A stretch of DNA of 64,000 nt from Parascardovia denticolens DSM 10105 = JCM 12538 (lineage in GTDB: Bacteria; Actinomycetota; Actinomycetes; Actinomycetales; Bifidobacteriaceae). A program made the translations under genes and the position numbers. The notes under the pieces were generated by a model that made no database searches, was not told the DNA's origin, and saw only the letters and a list, made by a program, of their open reading frames with translations. The stretch covers positions 806,001 to 870,000 of the forward strand of contig NZ_AP012333.1 in assembly GCF_001042675.1 (NCBI RefSeq), given 5' to 3'. Position 1 is the stretch's first letter; every line of letters begins with the position of its first letter. This document shows positions 25,586 to 33,943 of this stretch, piece by piece.

Positions 25586-27646
25586 ATGACCATGACGGAT
25601 AAGGCGATCAAGACCGGTCAGGATAGCGCTCGTAGGCGGCAGGAGGAGGAAGTTCCTCAGCGGGCCCTTCCCCGGCCCTTACTGGATGTCAAAGACCTCA
25701 GCGTCTCTTTCCAGACCAAGAACGGTCGGACCAAGGCGGTGAGGCAGGCCTCTTTCACCGTCTACCCCGGGCAGTGGGTGGCCATCGTAGGGGAGTCCGG
25801 CTCAGGCAAATCCACGTCCGCCATGGCCACTCTGGGCCTCTTGCCGGGGACGGGCCGGGTAGAAGGAGGGTCGATCGTCTTTGAAGGCCAGGAGATCAGC
25901 CACTACACCCAGAAGCAGTTCGAAAAGCTGCGCGGGGTGAAGATGGGCCTGGTCCCCCAAGACCCGATGAGCAATCTCAACCCCGTCTGGAGGATCGGGA
26001 CTCAGATCAAGGAAGCTTTGGTGGCCAACAACGTGGACATCTCCCATGAACAGCGGATCGAATGGGAGGAGGAGCTGAAAAAGCAGGAGGAGGGGGCCAC
26101 CCGGATCCCTTACGATGACGAGCTCTTCATCGGGTCCGACGAACGGGAAACCCTTTTGTCCGAAGCCCGGAAGGCCTTGGATGGTTTGGAATTGTCCGAG
26201 GCTGAGAAAGAAGAGACGATGCAGGGCTTCGAGCGGGAGTGGACGGTCGGGTCCTGCACCCGGTGGAGGGTCCGGGAGCAGCTGGAAGGGGCCGGCCTGC
26301 CCCAAGACCAGGCCGAAGATCTGGCCCGACGATATGTGACCGGTTCGTCCATCAACGACCGGATCTGCGGCCTCATGGAAGAAGCGGGCCTGCCCGACGC
26401 GGCCGAAAGGGCCAGGCAGTATCCTCACGAATTCTCCGGAGGGATGAGGCAAAGGGCCTTGATCGCCATGGCTTTGGCCGCCCGGCCCCGTCTGCTGATC
26501 GCCGACGAGCCCACCTCGGCCTTGGACGTGACCGTGCAGAAGAAGATCCTGGACCACCTGCGCTACCTGACCGATTCCTTGGGGACTTCCGTCCTCTTCA
26601 TCACCCATGACCTGGGTTTGGCCGCAGAAAGGGCCCAACACATCGTCGTCATGTATCGGGGGCAGGTGGTGGAATCCGGCCCGAGTCTGGAAGTTCTCCA
26701 ACATCCCCAGCACCCCTACACCAAACGCCTGGTCCATGCGGCGCCTTCCCTGGCCTCCCAGCGGATCCGGTCGGACAAGGCCGCAGGCCTGGACGCCTCT
26801 GTCGATGAAGAGCATCACGCCCTGTCCAATCAGGACCAGCAGGGCAGGAAAGTGATTCTCGAGGCCAGGAACCTGGTCAAGGAGTTCAAGATCCCCCGGC
26901 ATGACGGTACCTTCAAAGCCGTGGATAACATCTCCTTCCAAATCCGCAAAGGCACGACCCTGGCCATCGTGGGGGAGTCGGGATCAGGAAAATCGACGGT
27001 GGCCAACATGATCCTGCACCTGCTCAAGCCCACATCGGGTTCCGTCCTCTATCGAGGGCAGGATACGATCGGTTTCAAGCGGTCCCAGCTCCTGGATTTC
27101 CGACGGCACGTGCAGCCGGTCTTCCAGAACCCCTTCGGATCCCTGGACCCGGTCTATTCGATTTACCGGTCCATCGAAGAGCCTTTGCGGATCCATAAGA
27201 TCGGCAATCGGCTCCAGAGGGAGAAACGGGTGCGCGAACTGCTCGACATGGTGGAGATGCCGCAGACCGTCCTGTCCCGCTATCCCAACGAGCTTTCGGG
27301 CGGCCAGCGTCAACGTATCGCCATCGCCCGGGCCATGGCCCTGGACCCTGACGTCATCGTGGCCGATGAGGCCGTCTCCGCCTTGGACGTCCTGGTCCAG
27401 GACCAGGTCCTTCGGCTTTTGAACGACCTGCAGGAGGAAAAGGGGCTGAGCTACCTTTTCATCACCCATGACCTGGCCGTCGTCCGTCAGATCGCCGATG
27501 ACGTCCTGGTCATGGAGCGTGGGGGGATGAAGGAGCATAATTCCACCGACGAGGTCTTCGACCATCCGCAGAGCCCTTATACCCGGGACCTTTTGGACGC
27601 GATCCCCGGCGGCCATCTGCAGCTGGGGCTGGATTCCTTCAGGTGA
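25586..27646 (+). CDS. Peptide ABC transporter, fused two-domain ATPase with helical insertion (system 2)
   Basis: The 686-residue fusion powers system 2. Domain 1 has Walker A GESGSGKS (69-76), Q-loop Q125, signature FSGGMRQR (283-290) and Walker B LLIADEP. The Q-loop to signature distance is about 160 residues, against about 60 in ordinary DppD. The excess (roughly 150-255) is charged and helical. Domain 2 (from about residue 425) is complete, with LSGGQRQR and VIVADEAVSALD. In contrast to system 1, the region after domain 1 has no cysteine cluster, so no Fe-S site is expected. AGGAGGTAACG precedes the ATG. A second in-frame ATG lies two codons on. Confidence 0.92.
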   Translation: MTMTDKAIKTGQDSARRRQEEEVPQRALPRPLLDVKDLSVSFQTKNGRTKAVRQASFTVYPGQWVAIVGESGSGKSTSAMATLGLLPGTGRVEGGSIVFEGQEISHYTQKQFEKLRGVKMGLVPQDPMSNLNPVWRIGTQIKEALVANNVDISHEQRIEWEEELKKQEEGATRIPYDDELFIGSDERETLLSEARKALDGLELSEAEKEETMQGFEREWTVGSCTRWRVREQLEGAGLPQDQAEDLARRYVTGSSINDRICGLMEEAGLPDAAERARQYPHEFSGGMRQRALIAMALAARPRLLIADEPTSALDVTVQKKILDHLRYLTDSLGTSVLFITHDLGLAAERAQHIVVMYRGQVVESGPSLEVLQHPQHPYTKRLVHAAPSLASQRIRSDKAAGLDASVDEEHHALSNQDQQGRKVILEARNLVKEFKIPRHDGTFKAVDNISFQIRKGTTLAIVGESGSGKSTVANMILHLLKPTSGSVLYRGQDTIGFKRSQLLDFRRHVQPVFQNPFGSLDPVYSIYRSIEEPLRIHKIGNRLQREKRVRELLDMVEMPQTVLSRYPNELSGGQRQRIAIARAMALDPDVIVADEAVSALDVLVQDQVLRLLNDLQEEKGLSYLFITHDLAVVRQIADDVLVMERGGMKEHNSTDEVFDHPQSPYTRDLLDAIPGGHLQLGLDSFR

Positions 27647-27667
27647 GGCGAATGATAGGATGAAAGC

Positions 27668-28672
27668 ATGGATTTCGCCGAGCTTCTGCATGACTACTGT
27701 CTTTTTCTGAAAGACAGCAAAGGCCTGAGCCCGCAAAGTCTGAAGGCCTATGAGAGCGACGTGGACCAATGCCTTCATTTCCTGTGTCTCCATGGTCGAA
27801 CTGATATACAATCCATCAATACTGATTACTTACGTATGTGGATGAGCTATGAATCCCGGAAGGTGGCCAAATCTTCCCTGGCCCGGAAAATCGTCGCCGT
27901 CCGGGGCTTCTTCGCCTACCTCTATACCCATAAACTCATCCCATCCAACCCTGCCCGGCCCCTGGGAACCCCCAAATTGCCCAAGACCCTGCCGGCGGTT
28001 TTGACGCAAAAACAGGCGGTCAGGCTCATGGACCAGGCCGAGGAGGTTTGCGAGCGTGACCGGGATGGCCAGGCCGACAGGGCTGAGACAGGTAAGGCCA
28101 AGGCTGAGCTGTCCAAGGCCGAAGCGGAGAAAAAGACCCTGCTGGATATGCGCGACGACGCCATCATGGAAGTCCTGTACGCCACCGGCATCCGTGTGGC
28201 TGAGCTCGTTTCCTTGGATGTGGACGACATCGATTTCACCACCCGGACGGTCAAAGTGACGGGAAAAGGCAACAAACAACGAGTGGTTCCTTTCGGCAAG
28301 CCGGCCGCGGAAGCCTTGGACCGTTGGATCCGCCAGGGGAGGGATGGTTTGCTGGATCAAGCGGCCCCGTCCGCGGCGCAGGGGTCGGCGGCCGACCGGT
28401 CCGCCGTCTTCGTGGGGAGCCGGGGGAAAAGGATCAACCAGCGGCAGGTGAGGGAAGTGGTGCATCGCCTGGCCCGAGAGGCCGGGGTCCCCGACATCAG
28501 CCCCCACGCCTTGCGGCATTCGGCCGCCACCCACCTTCTGGATGGAGGGGCGGATTTGCGCGAGGTGCAGGAAATGCTGGGGCATTCCTCCCTGCAGACG
28601 ACCCAGCGCTACACTCATGTGTCCATGGAGCAGCTGACCAAAAAGTACAAGCGGGCCTTTCCCCGGGCCTGA
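27668..28672 (+). CDS. xerC: Tyrosine recombinase XerC
   Basis: This is the partner of XerD in chromosome-dimer resolution. The 334-residue protein has all catalytic residues: R176 (ATGIRVAEL), K200, H280 and R283 (SPHALRHS), H306 (MLGHSSLQTTQ) and Y315. An insertion of about 30 charged residues (about 127-158) sits just before the catalytic domain, and a second extension lies around 225-245, making it longer than most XerC proteins. It starts 21 bases after the ATPase gene and may be read from the peptide operon. It is chromosomal and not linked to an element. Confidence 0.9.
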   Translation: MDFAELLHDYCLFLKDSKGLSPQSLKAYESDVDQCLHFLCLHGRTDIQSINTDYLRMWMSYESRKVAKSSLARKIVAVRGFFAYLYTHKLIPSNPARPLGTPKLPKTLPAVLTQKQAVRLMDQAEEVCERDRDGQADRAETGKAKAELSKAEAEKKTLLDMRDDAIMEVLYATGIRVAELVSLDVDDIDFTTRTVKVTGKGNKQRVVPFGKPAAEALDRWIRQGRDGLLDQAAPSAAQGSAADRSAVFVGSRGKRINQRQVREVVHRLAREAGVPDISPHALRHSAATHLLDGGADLREVQEMLGHSSLQTTQRYTHVSMEQLTKKYKRAFPRA

Positions 28673-28692
28673 TTAGGAGAGATGGCCTCGGG

Positions 28693-28722
28693 TGGACCCG
28701 GTGCGGGTAGTGTGGGTATAAT
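28693..28722 (+). promoter_or_regulatory. Promoter of the third peptide-binding protein gene
   Basis: A perfect TATAAT lies at 28717-28722, with TGGACC (28693-28698) 18 bases upstream as a -35 match of four in six. It lies between xerC and the binding-protein gene, so that gene can be expressed on its own. Confidence 0.6.
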
Positions 28723-28796
28723 CACACAGAGACGGCCTTCCAAAGATGGGGGGCTTTCATAATGGTGAAACGCGGTCGGCGGGAAAGGCAGGTGGC

Positions 28797-30587
28797 ATGA
28801 TGGGAAAGGCGCAGGGTCTCCTGGCAAGATCCGTGACGCGGGTCCTGCCCAGATTCCTGAGAAGATCCTCGGGGAAGTCGCTTGCCTCCTTTGTGTGCCT
28901 GTCTTTCGTCGTCGCATCCGTCGGTCTTCTCCCCGCCTGCGGGACGGGGAAGCCTTCAGCCCCCCCATCTTCCACTTCGTCATCCTCTTCGGCGGCCTCT
29001 CCGAATCCTTCCGCCAGTCCTTCCTCTTCTGAAGACAGCGGAATCATCAGGGCTTATGGGACTGCCCCGGTCGATCCTTTAACCCCGGGAAAAGCGCAGG
29101 ATAACGCCAGCGGCCGCTTGGTCGACCTGGTCTTCGCCGGTCTGGTGGCCTGGGACTCCAACGGGGACACCCATTATGCGGCCGCCAGCGACATCGAACC
29201 GAATGACGATTTCACCCAGTTCCAAGTGACGGTCAGGTCCGACTTAGGTTTCAGCGATGGGACGGAAGTCACCGCCCAATCCTTCATCAAAGCCTGGGAC
29301 TATGTAGCCAACATCCGGCACAAGCAGCCCAACGCCCCTTATCTGGCCTTGATCAAAGGGTATGGGGACCTGCGCAGGAAGGACGTAACCGAAAACGCCC
29401 ATATGGATGGTCTCACTCAGACTGGGGAATACAGTTTCACTATAGAACTATCTCAGCCATGCCTGAATTTCATGTCGCTTCTGGCGAACCGGGCCTTCGA
29501 TCCCTTGCCCGAAGCTTTCTACGCCAATCCGTCCAAGTTCGAAGCCAATCCCATCGGCAATGGACCCTACCGGATCAGTTCCTATCAGCCGGGGAAATCC
29601 ATCACCCTCCTGCCTAATCTCAACTATAAGGGTGCCGGCGGCGCGGCCAACGACGGGCTGAGGTTCGTCTTCTATTCCGACCCGGCCAAGGCCTACGACG
29701 ATCTGGTCAAAGGCCGGCTGGACGTGACCGAGGTCGTCCCTTCGGCTCGCCTGGGTTTTTTCACCTCGAGCGGGAAGAGCCTGCCTGCCGGTCTCAAAGC
29801 GACGAATTCCTCCGGCAACAGTCTGATGATGCTGACTACCTCGAAAGGATACCCCCACTTCGCCCTCAACCAGGAGGGAGCCCTGCGGCGCAAGGCCCTT
29901 TCCCGGGCCATCAACCGTTCGGACCTGGCGAAGGAGACCATGAAGAATCTGGGCCTGCCCGCCACGGATTTCCTCAACCCGGCCGTCAGCGCCTACACCG
30001 ACAGTCTGAACGGTTCCGAGGTCTTGACTCACAATGCCCAGGCGGCCAAAGACCTCTGGGAACAGGCCAATTCCCTTTCCCCCTGGAAACCGGGCGACTC
30101 GCTGGACCTGACCTATGACGCCCAGGCGGAGGATCCGGCCTTCTATCGATCTTTGGCGGAGAGTCTGAAAAAAGTCCTCAAAATCAAGGTCAGGCTTCGT
30201 CCTGTTTCCACCACATATGAATTTGGCCTGAAAATGAAGCAGGGGAAGCTGCGCGGTTTGATCGGCTTCACTTGGCGGCCTTCCGGCCTCGTCGCCTGGA
30301 ACTATCTCATGCCTTTGTATACCAACCAGTTGGCAGGGTCCGGCCTCAACGCCAGCGGATACCAGGAAGGCGACTTTTCGACCATGCTGTCCAAAGCCTT
30401 GGTGGCCGCGACCGCGTCCTCGTCCATCTCCCTCTATCAGAGCGCCGAGGAGATCCTCCTCCAGCAATTGCCGGGAATCCCTCTGGTCTATAAGAACTCC
30501 TTCGGCCTGAGTTCCACGACTGTCAGCGGTTTCGCTTTGAACTCCAATGGTCTGCCTAGGTATCCCTCTATCCGCCGCATTCAGTGA
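28797..30587 (+). CDS. Peptide ABC transporter substrate-binding lipoprotein (third, near system 2)
   Basis: The 596-residue SBP_bac_5 protein has a long basic N-region, a hydrophobic stretch and the lipobox LPAC near residue 49, then a Ser/Pro-rich linker. Blocks such as SDGTEVTAQSFIKAWDYV and PIGNGPYRISSYQPGKSI match those of the system 2 binding protein, so the two are paralogues that may feed the same permease. The exact start is uncertain: ATG codons at 28797 and 28800 follow GGCAGGTGGC, and an in-frame ATG at 28746 lacks a ribosome site. It has its own TATAAT promoter. Expression of alternative binding proteins could widen substrate range. Confidence 0.87.
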   Translation: MMGKAQGLLARSVTRVLPRFLRRSSGKSLASFVCLSFVVASVGLLPACGTGKPSAPPSSTSSSSSAASPNPSASPSSSEDSGIIRAYGTAPVDPLTPGKAQDNASGRLVDLVFAGLVAWDSNGDTHYAAASDIEPNDDFTQFQVTVRSDLGFSDGTEVTAQSFIKAWDYVANIRHKQPNAPYLALIKGYGDLRRKDVTENAHMDGLTQTGEYSFTIELSQPCLNFMSLLANRAFDPLPEAFYANPSKFEANPIGNGPYRISSYQPGKSITLLPNLNYKGAGGAANDGLRFVFYSDPAKAYDDLVKGRLDVTEVVPSARLGFFTSSGKSLPAGLKATNSSGNSLMMLTTSKGYPHFALNQEGALRRKALSRAINRSDLAKETMKNLGLPATDFLNPAVSAYTDSLNGSEVLTHNAQAAKDLWEQANSLSPWKPGDSLDLTYDAQAEDPAFYRSLAESLKKVLKIKVRLRPVSTTYEFGLKMKQGKLRGLIGFTWRPSGLVAWNYLMPLYTNQLAGSGLNASGYQEGDFSTMLSKALVAATASSSISLYQSAEEILLQQLPGIPLVYKNSFGLSSTTVSGFALNSNGLPRYPSIRRIQ

Positions 30588-30812
30588 GGCCATCCGGCAA
30601 AACCATCCAGCGGCTCATCCAGTGAGTACACCCACCGGGTTCTCATCCTGCGGGTTCGTCCGGCGATGCTGAGGAAGCGGCAGGGGAGGGCTGATAGAAG
30701 CGGAGGCGGACGTAGACCGAAATACCAGCCTGAAGATAAGCTTATCCTCAGGAAATTTTCAGATTCCCTGACCATAATCAAAACGGTGATTCCCTACGTC
30801 GATAGGAATGGT

Positions 30813-31748
30813 ATGTTCGGTTTTGGCAAGAAGTCCAAGCACAACAAGAAAGATCGGATCTCTGAGGACGAAACTCAGGATGTGGTGGAAGACTCTCAGC
30901 TGGCGGACTCGGACCGGGAAGACCCTGCCGAGACCCGCGGGGCTGCCGGGAAAGGCGAGAACGCCGATAGGTTTGATGAGGACTCCAAGACCGCCAAAGC
31001 CAGCGATTCCAGCGACGTCGATGAGTCCGATGACGCCCCTCAGAATGACGGCTCTTCGGATGATGATTCCTCCACGAAAGACAACCTGCTGGAACCGACT
31101 GGCCCGTGGGATATCGACGACCCTGACGCCCCTGATTACGACGAGATGGTGAATCTGGGCGCTTTCTATCTTCCGGTGATCTCGGGGGCCGAGCTCAGGC
31201 TCAAGGCCGCTCCCAGCGCCGACCCCAGCGATCCCACCATCATCGGCGCGACTTTGACTTTAGGTGATTCCAGTCTGGAATTGGAAGCCTTCGCGGCTCC
31301 GAAGACCATGGGCCTGTGGGAGGACATCCGCCAGGAGCTCCTGGACTCCAATCCTCAGGCTTCTGAAGAGGAAGGGACCTTCGGTCAGGAGGTGACCCTG
31401 CCGGTGACGGTCAAGGGCAAGACCTACATCTCTTTGATCGTCGGTGTGGACGGACCTCGATGGATGCTCCGCGGGATTTTCACCGGCCCGGCTGCCAGCT
31501 CGGAAGGTCAGGAGTGGGACGCATTGTCCGCCTGCTTCTCCGATATCGTGGTCGATCGTGGCCAGGAGCCTTTGGCTCCTCGTGACCTGCTGCCCATGAC
31601 TCTGCCTCAGCCCCCCAAGCAGGAGGACGACGAGGATGAGGATTGGGAGGAGAAAGCCCAGGAGCCGGTCAAGCCCGACGGCTATGGGGTCCAGACCACC
31701 GTGCAGACCTCCTTGACCCGGGGCCCCCTCTTCTCCGAATTGCGCTGA
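30813..31748 (+). CDS. DUF3710 family protein
   Basis: The 311-residue protein starts MFGFGKKSKHNKKD and continues with a long acidic, Asp/Ser-rich disordered region (to about residue 105). The conserved DUF3710 domain follows (GPWDIDDPDAPDY, LNLGAFYLP-like region, GIFTGPA near residue 225). AGGA lies five bases before the chosen ATG; the reading frame is open further upstream but without conserved sequence. In actinobacteria DUF3710 genes commonly sit next to DUF3159 and a TrmA-like methyltransferase, as here. The biochemical role is unknown. Confidence 0.88.
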   Translation: MFGFGKKSKHNKKDRISEDETQDVVEDSQLADSDREDPAETRGAAGKGENADRFDEDSKTAKASDSSDVDESDDAPQNDGSSDDDSSTKDNLLEPTGPWDIDDPDAPDYDEMVNLGAFYLPVISGAELRLKAAPSADPSDPTIIGATLTLGDSSLELEAFAAPKTMGLWEDIRQELLDSNPQASEEEGTFGQEVTLPVTVKGKTYISLIVGVDGPRWMLRGIFTGPAASSEGQEWDALSACFSDIVVDRGQEPLAPRDLLPMTLPQPPKQEDDEDEDWEEKAQEPVKPDGYGVQTTVQTSLTRGPLFSELR

Positions 31749-31749
31749 C

Positions 31750-32517
31750 GTGAACCCAGTGACCCCTTCCTCCCCGGAATCCTCTTCCCCCTCTTGTTCT
31801 TCCACTTCCTCGCAGGATTTCTCCCCTCTGGATACGATCAGCGGGGTCCGCGGCCTGGTCGAATCCGTCCTGCCCGCCTTGGTCTTCATTCTCCTGTACC
31901 TTTTCACGCGTTCCCTGCCGTGGATCGTGGGTATTTCCCTTTTCATCGCCTGCGCCGAGTTCCTGCTTCGCCTGATTCAGAAGCAGAAGCTGGCCGGGAC
32001 CCTTTTCGGCTTCGTCGCCGTCCTGGTCTGTCTTCTGACCGCCTGGTTCAGTCATGATGCCAGGAATTTCTATCTGCCCGGCTTCATCCTCAACGCCGTT
32101 TTGCTGATTCTCCTGATGATTTCGATGGTTGCCAAGACCCCCGGTGTCGGTTTTCTGGTCGAAGTGTGGCGGGACGCTGACATTTCCGATTATTCGGCTT
32201 GGTCGGCCCGATGGAAGCAGGACAAGTCTCTCCTGTCCGCCTACCGCCTGGCGACCTGGATTTGGGCCGGGATTTTCGCTCTAAGACTCCTGGTGGAGAT
32301 CCCTCTTTACGTGGCGCAATCGGTCGCCTGGCTGGGAACCGCCCGGGTGATTCTGGGCATCCCACTTTTCCTGCTGGGTCTGTGGGTCTCATGGATCCTT
32401 CTCGCCGGGCCGATTCAGGCGAACAAGGCCGCTCGGCCGTCAAAGACCGACTCTGCCTCTTCCGATTCCGCTCCTTCCGATTCCACCCCTGTGAATTCAG
32501 AAAGTGAGCTTTCATGA
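31750..32517 (+). CDS. DUF3159 family membrane protein
   Basis: The 255-residue integral membrane protein starts at a GTG one base after the DUF3710 stop. A Ser/Pro-rich N-terminus precedes the characteristic SGVRGLVESVLPALVFILLY. Five to six helices follow, with the conserved WRDADISDYSAWSARWKQD loop. Its C-terminus is a Ser/Asp-rich tail. The stop overlaps the next gene by four bases (ATGA). Conserved actinobacterial gene order suggests a link to the methyltransferase, but no function is established. Confidence 0.88.
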   Translation: MNPVTPSSPESSSPSCSSTSSQDFSPLDTISGVRGLVESVLPALVFILLYLFTRSLPWIVGISLFIACAEFLLRLIQKQKLAGTLFGFVAVLVCLLTAWFSHDARNFYLPGFILNAVLLILLMISMVAKTPGVGFLVEVWRDADISDYSAWSARWKQDKSLLSAYRLATWIWAGIFALRLLVEIPLYVAQSVAWLGTARVILGIPLFLLGLWVSWILLAGPIQANKAARPSKTDSASSDSAPSDSTPVNSESELS

Positions 32518-33887
32518 CCGCTCCCGCTAGCCAGCCTCTTCCTTCCGATAATCGTTTGGAAGCGGATGTGGAAATTGAGCGTTACGCCGATCAAGGCCGA
32601 TGCGTGGCCCACCTTGACGGCCGCGTCGTTTTCGTCCGCTTCGCCTTGCCGGGGGAGCGGGTGCACATCCTGGTGGATGAGCCCCATAACCGCAAAGACC
32701 GTTTCTGGACAGCAGAGGTGACTGAGGTTTTAAAGGCGAGCCCAGACCGTGTCGAGCCTGTGTGGCCTCTGGCCGGTCCTTTGGCCTGGGGCGGGGGAGT
32801 CGGCGGGGCCGATTTGGTGCATGTCTCCCTGCCCGGTCAACTTGCCTGGAAGAAGGCGGTGATCGAAGACCAGATGCGCCGGCTGGGGCATGTGGAGGTA
32901 TCCGTCCCCGTGCATCGGCTCCCTGAGGATGAGGCTGAGGGCGGTTTGCATTGGCGGACCAGGCTGGACCTGGTGGCTGATGAGGAGGGGCATCCTTCCA
33001 TGCGTCGGCGGGAATCGCATCAACGGGTTGCCTTGACCGACATGCCCACTGCCAGTCAGCGGCTGTTGGGTGTCGCCGCCGCCGAGGATCTGTGGAATCA
33101 TCGCTTTGATCCTAACGACCATATTCGCATCAGCGTTCCCGAGCCTCGAAGCCTTGCTGGGGAAGCTAAGGATGGCAAAGATAACGAGGATAACTACGCT
33201 ATCGTCCTGAATGGGAAAGTGATTTCCGGCAGACGGAATCTGTCGGAACGAGTGTTGCTGTCCAACCCTGCTTTGCCGGGCGATGATGGTTCGCACACGC
33301 AGTTTGATTCGTTTGATTCGTTTGACTATACCGTTGACGCCGAAGGCTTCTGGCAGGTCCATCGGTGCGCCCCCACTGTTCTGGCCCAGGCCGTGGTAAA
33401 CGCTTTGATGGCTTCCGGGGCAGACCAGGCTTCAACTCTTTGGGACCTTTACTCCGGCTCGGGGCTTTTCACCTTGCCTATGGCCACTTTCTTCCCCCAA
33501 GCCCAGGTCCTGAGCATTGAAGGTGCTCCTGTCGCTGTCAAGAACGCCCACAAGAACATCAAGCAAGCGAGGTTGAACAAGACTATCACTGCTTTGGAAG
33601 GCGATGTGGCCGAGACTATCCGCTCTCTGACTGCTCACGGCCATGCCCAGTTGACCAAACCGGACATCATCCTCTTGGACCCCCCTCGGGCCGGAGCCGG
33701 CCGCAAGGTCTGCCAGCAGATGGCGGAGTCCGGAGCGAAGGCGATTATCTATGTCTCCTGTGACGTGACCAATCTTGCTCGCGACACCGCTTACCTGACC
33801 GAAGCCGGTTATCATATCTCCGACATTCAGGCTTACGATATTTACCCCATGACCCATCACGTCGAGACGGTGGCATTGTTTTCCTGA
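32514..33887 (+). CDS. TrmA-family class I SAM-dependent RNA methyltransferase
   Basis: The 457-residue enzyme should methylate C5 of a uridine in RNA. It has an N-terminal TRAM-like beta domain (about 15-75), the SAM-binding block LWDLYSGSGLFTLPMA, and the catalytic region LLDPPRAGAGRKVC followed by IIYVSCDVTNLARD with the nucleophilic Cys. The Cys cluster that holds [4Fe-4S] in RlmD-type enzymes is absent here (VEPVWPLAG), so it is a cluster-free actinobacterial variant. Target RNA unknown. It is coupled to DUF3159 by an ATGA overlap. It is the last host-like gene before the accessory island. Confidence 0.9.
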   Translation: MTAPASQPLPSDNRLEADVEIERYADQGRCVAHLDGRVVFVRFALPGERVHILVDEPHNRKDRFWTAEVTEVLKASPDRVEPVWPLAGPLAWGGGVGGADLVHVSLPGQLAWKKAVIEDQMRRLGHVEVSVPVHRLPEDEAEGGLHWRTRLDLVADEEGHPSMRRRESHQRVALTDMPTASQRLLGVAAAEDLWNHRFDPNDHIRISVPEPRSLAGEAKDGKDNEDNYAIVLNGKVISGRRNLSERVLLSNPALPGDDGSHTQFDSFDSFDYTVDAEGFWQVHRCAPTVLAQAVVNALMASGADQASTLWDLYSGSGLFTLPMATFFPQAQVLSIEGAPVAVKNAHKNIKQARLNKTITALEGDVAETIRSLTAHGHAQLTKPDIILLDPPRAGAGRKVCQQMAESGAKAIIYVSCDVTNLARDTAYLTEAGYHISDIQAYDIYPMTHHVETVALFS

Positions 33888-33943
33888 GAAAAAACTGTTT
33901 TACGATCATACTACGATAGAAAATCACAAGGAGGCGCGCGAAT

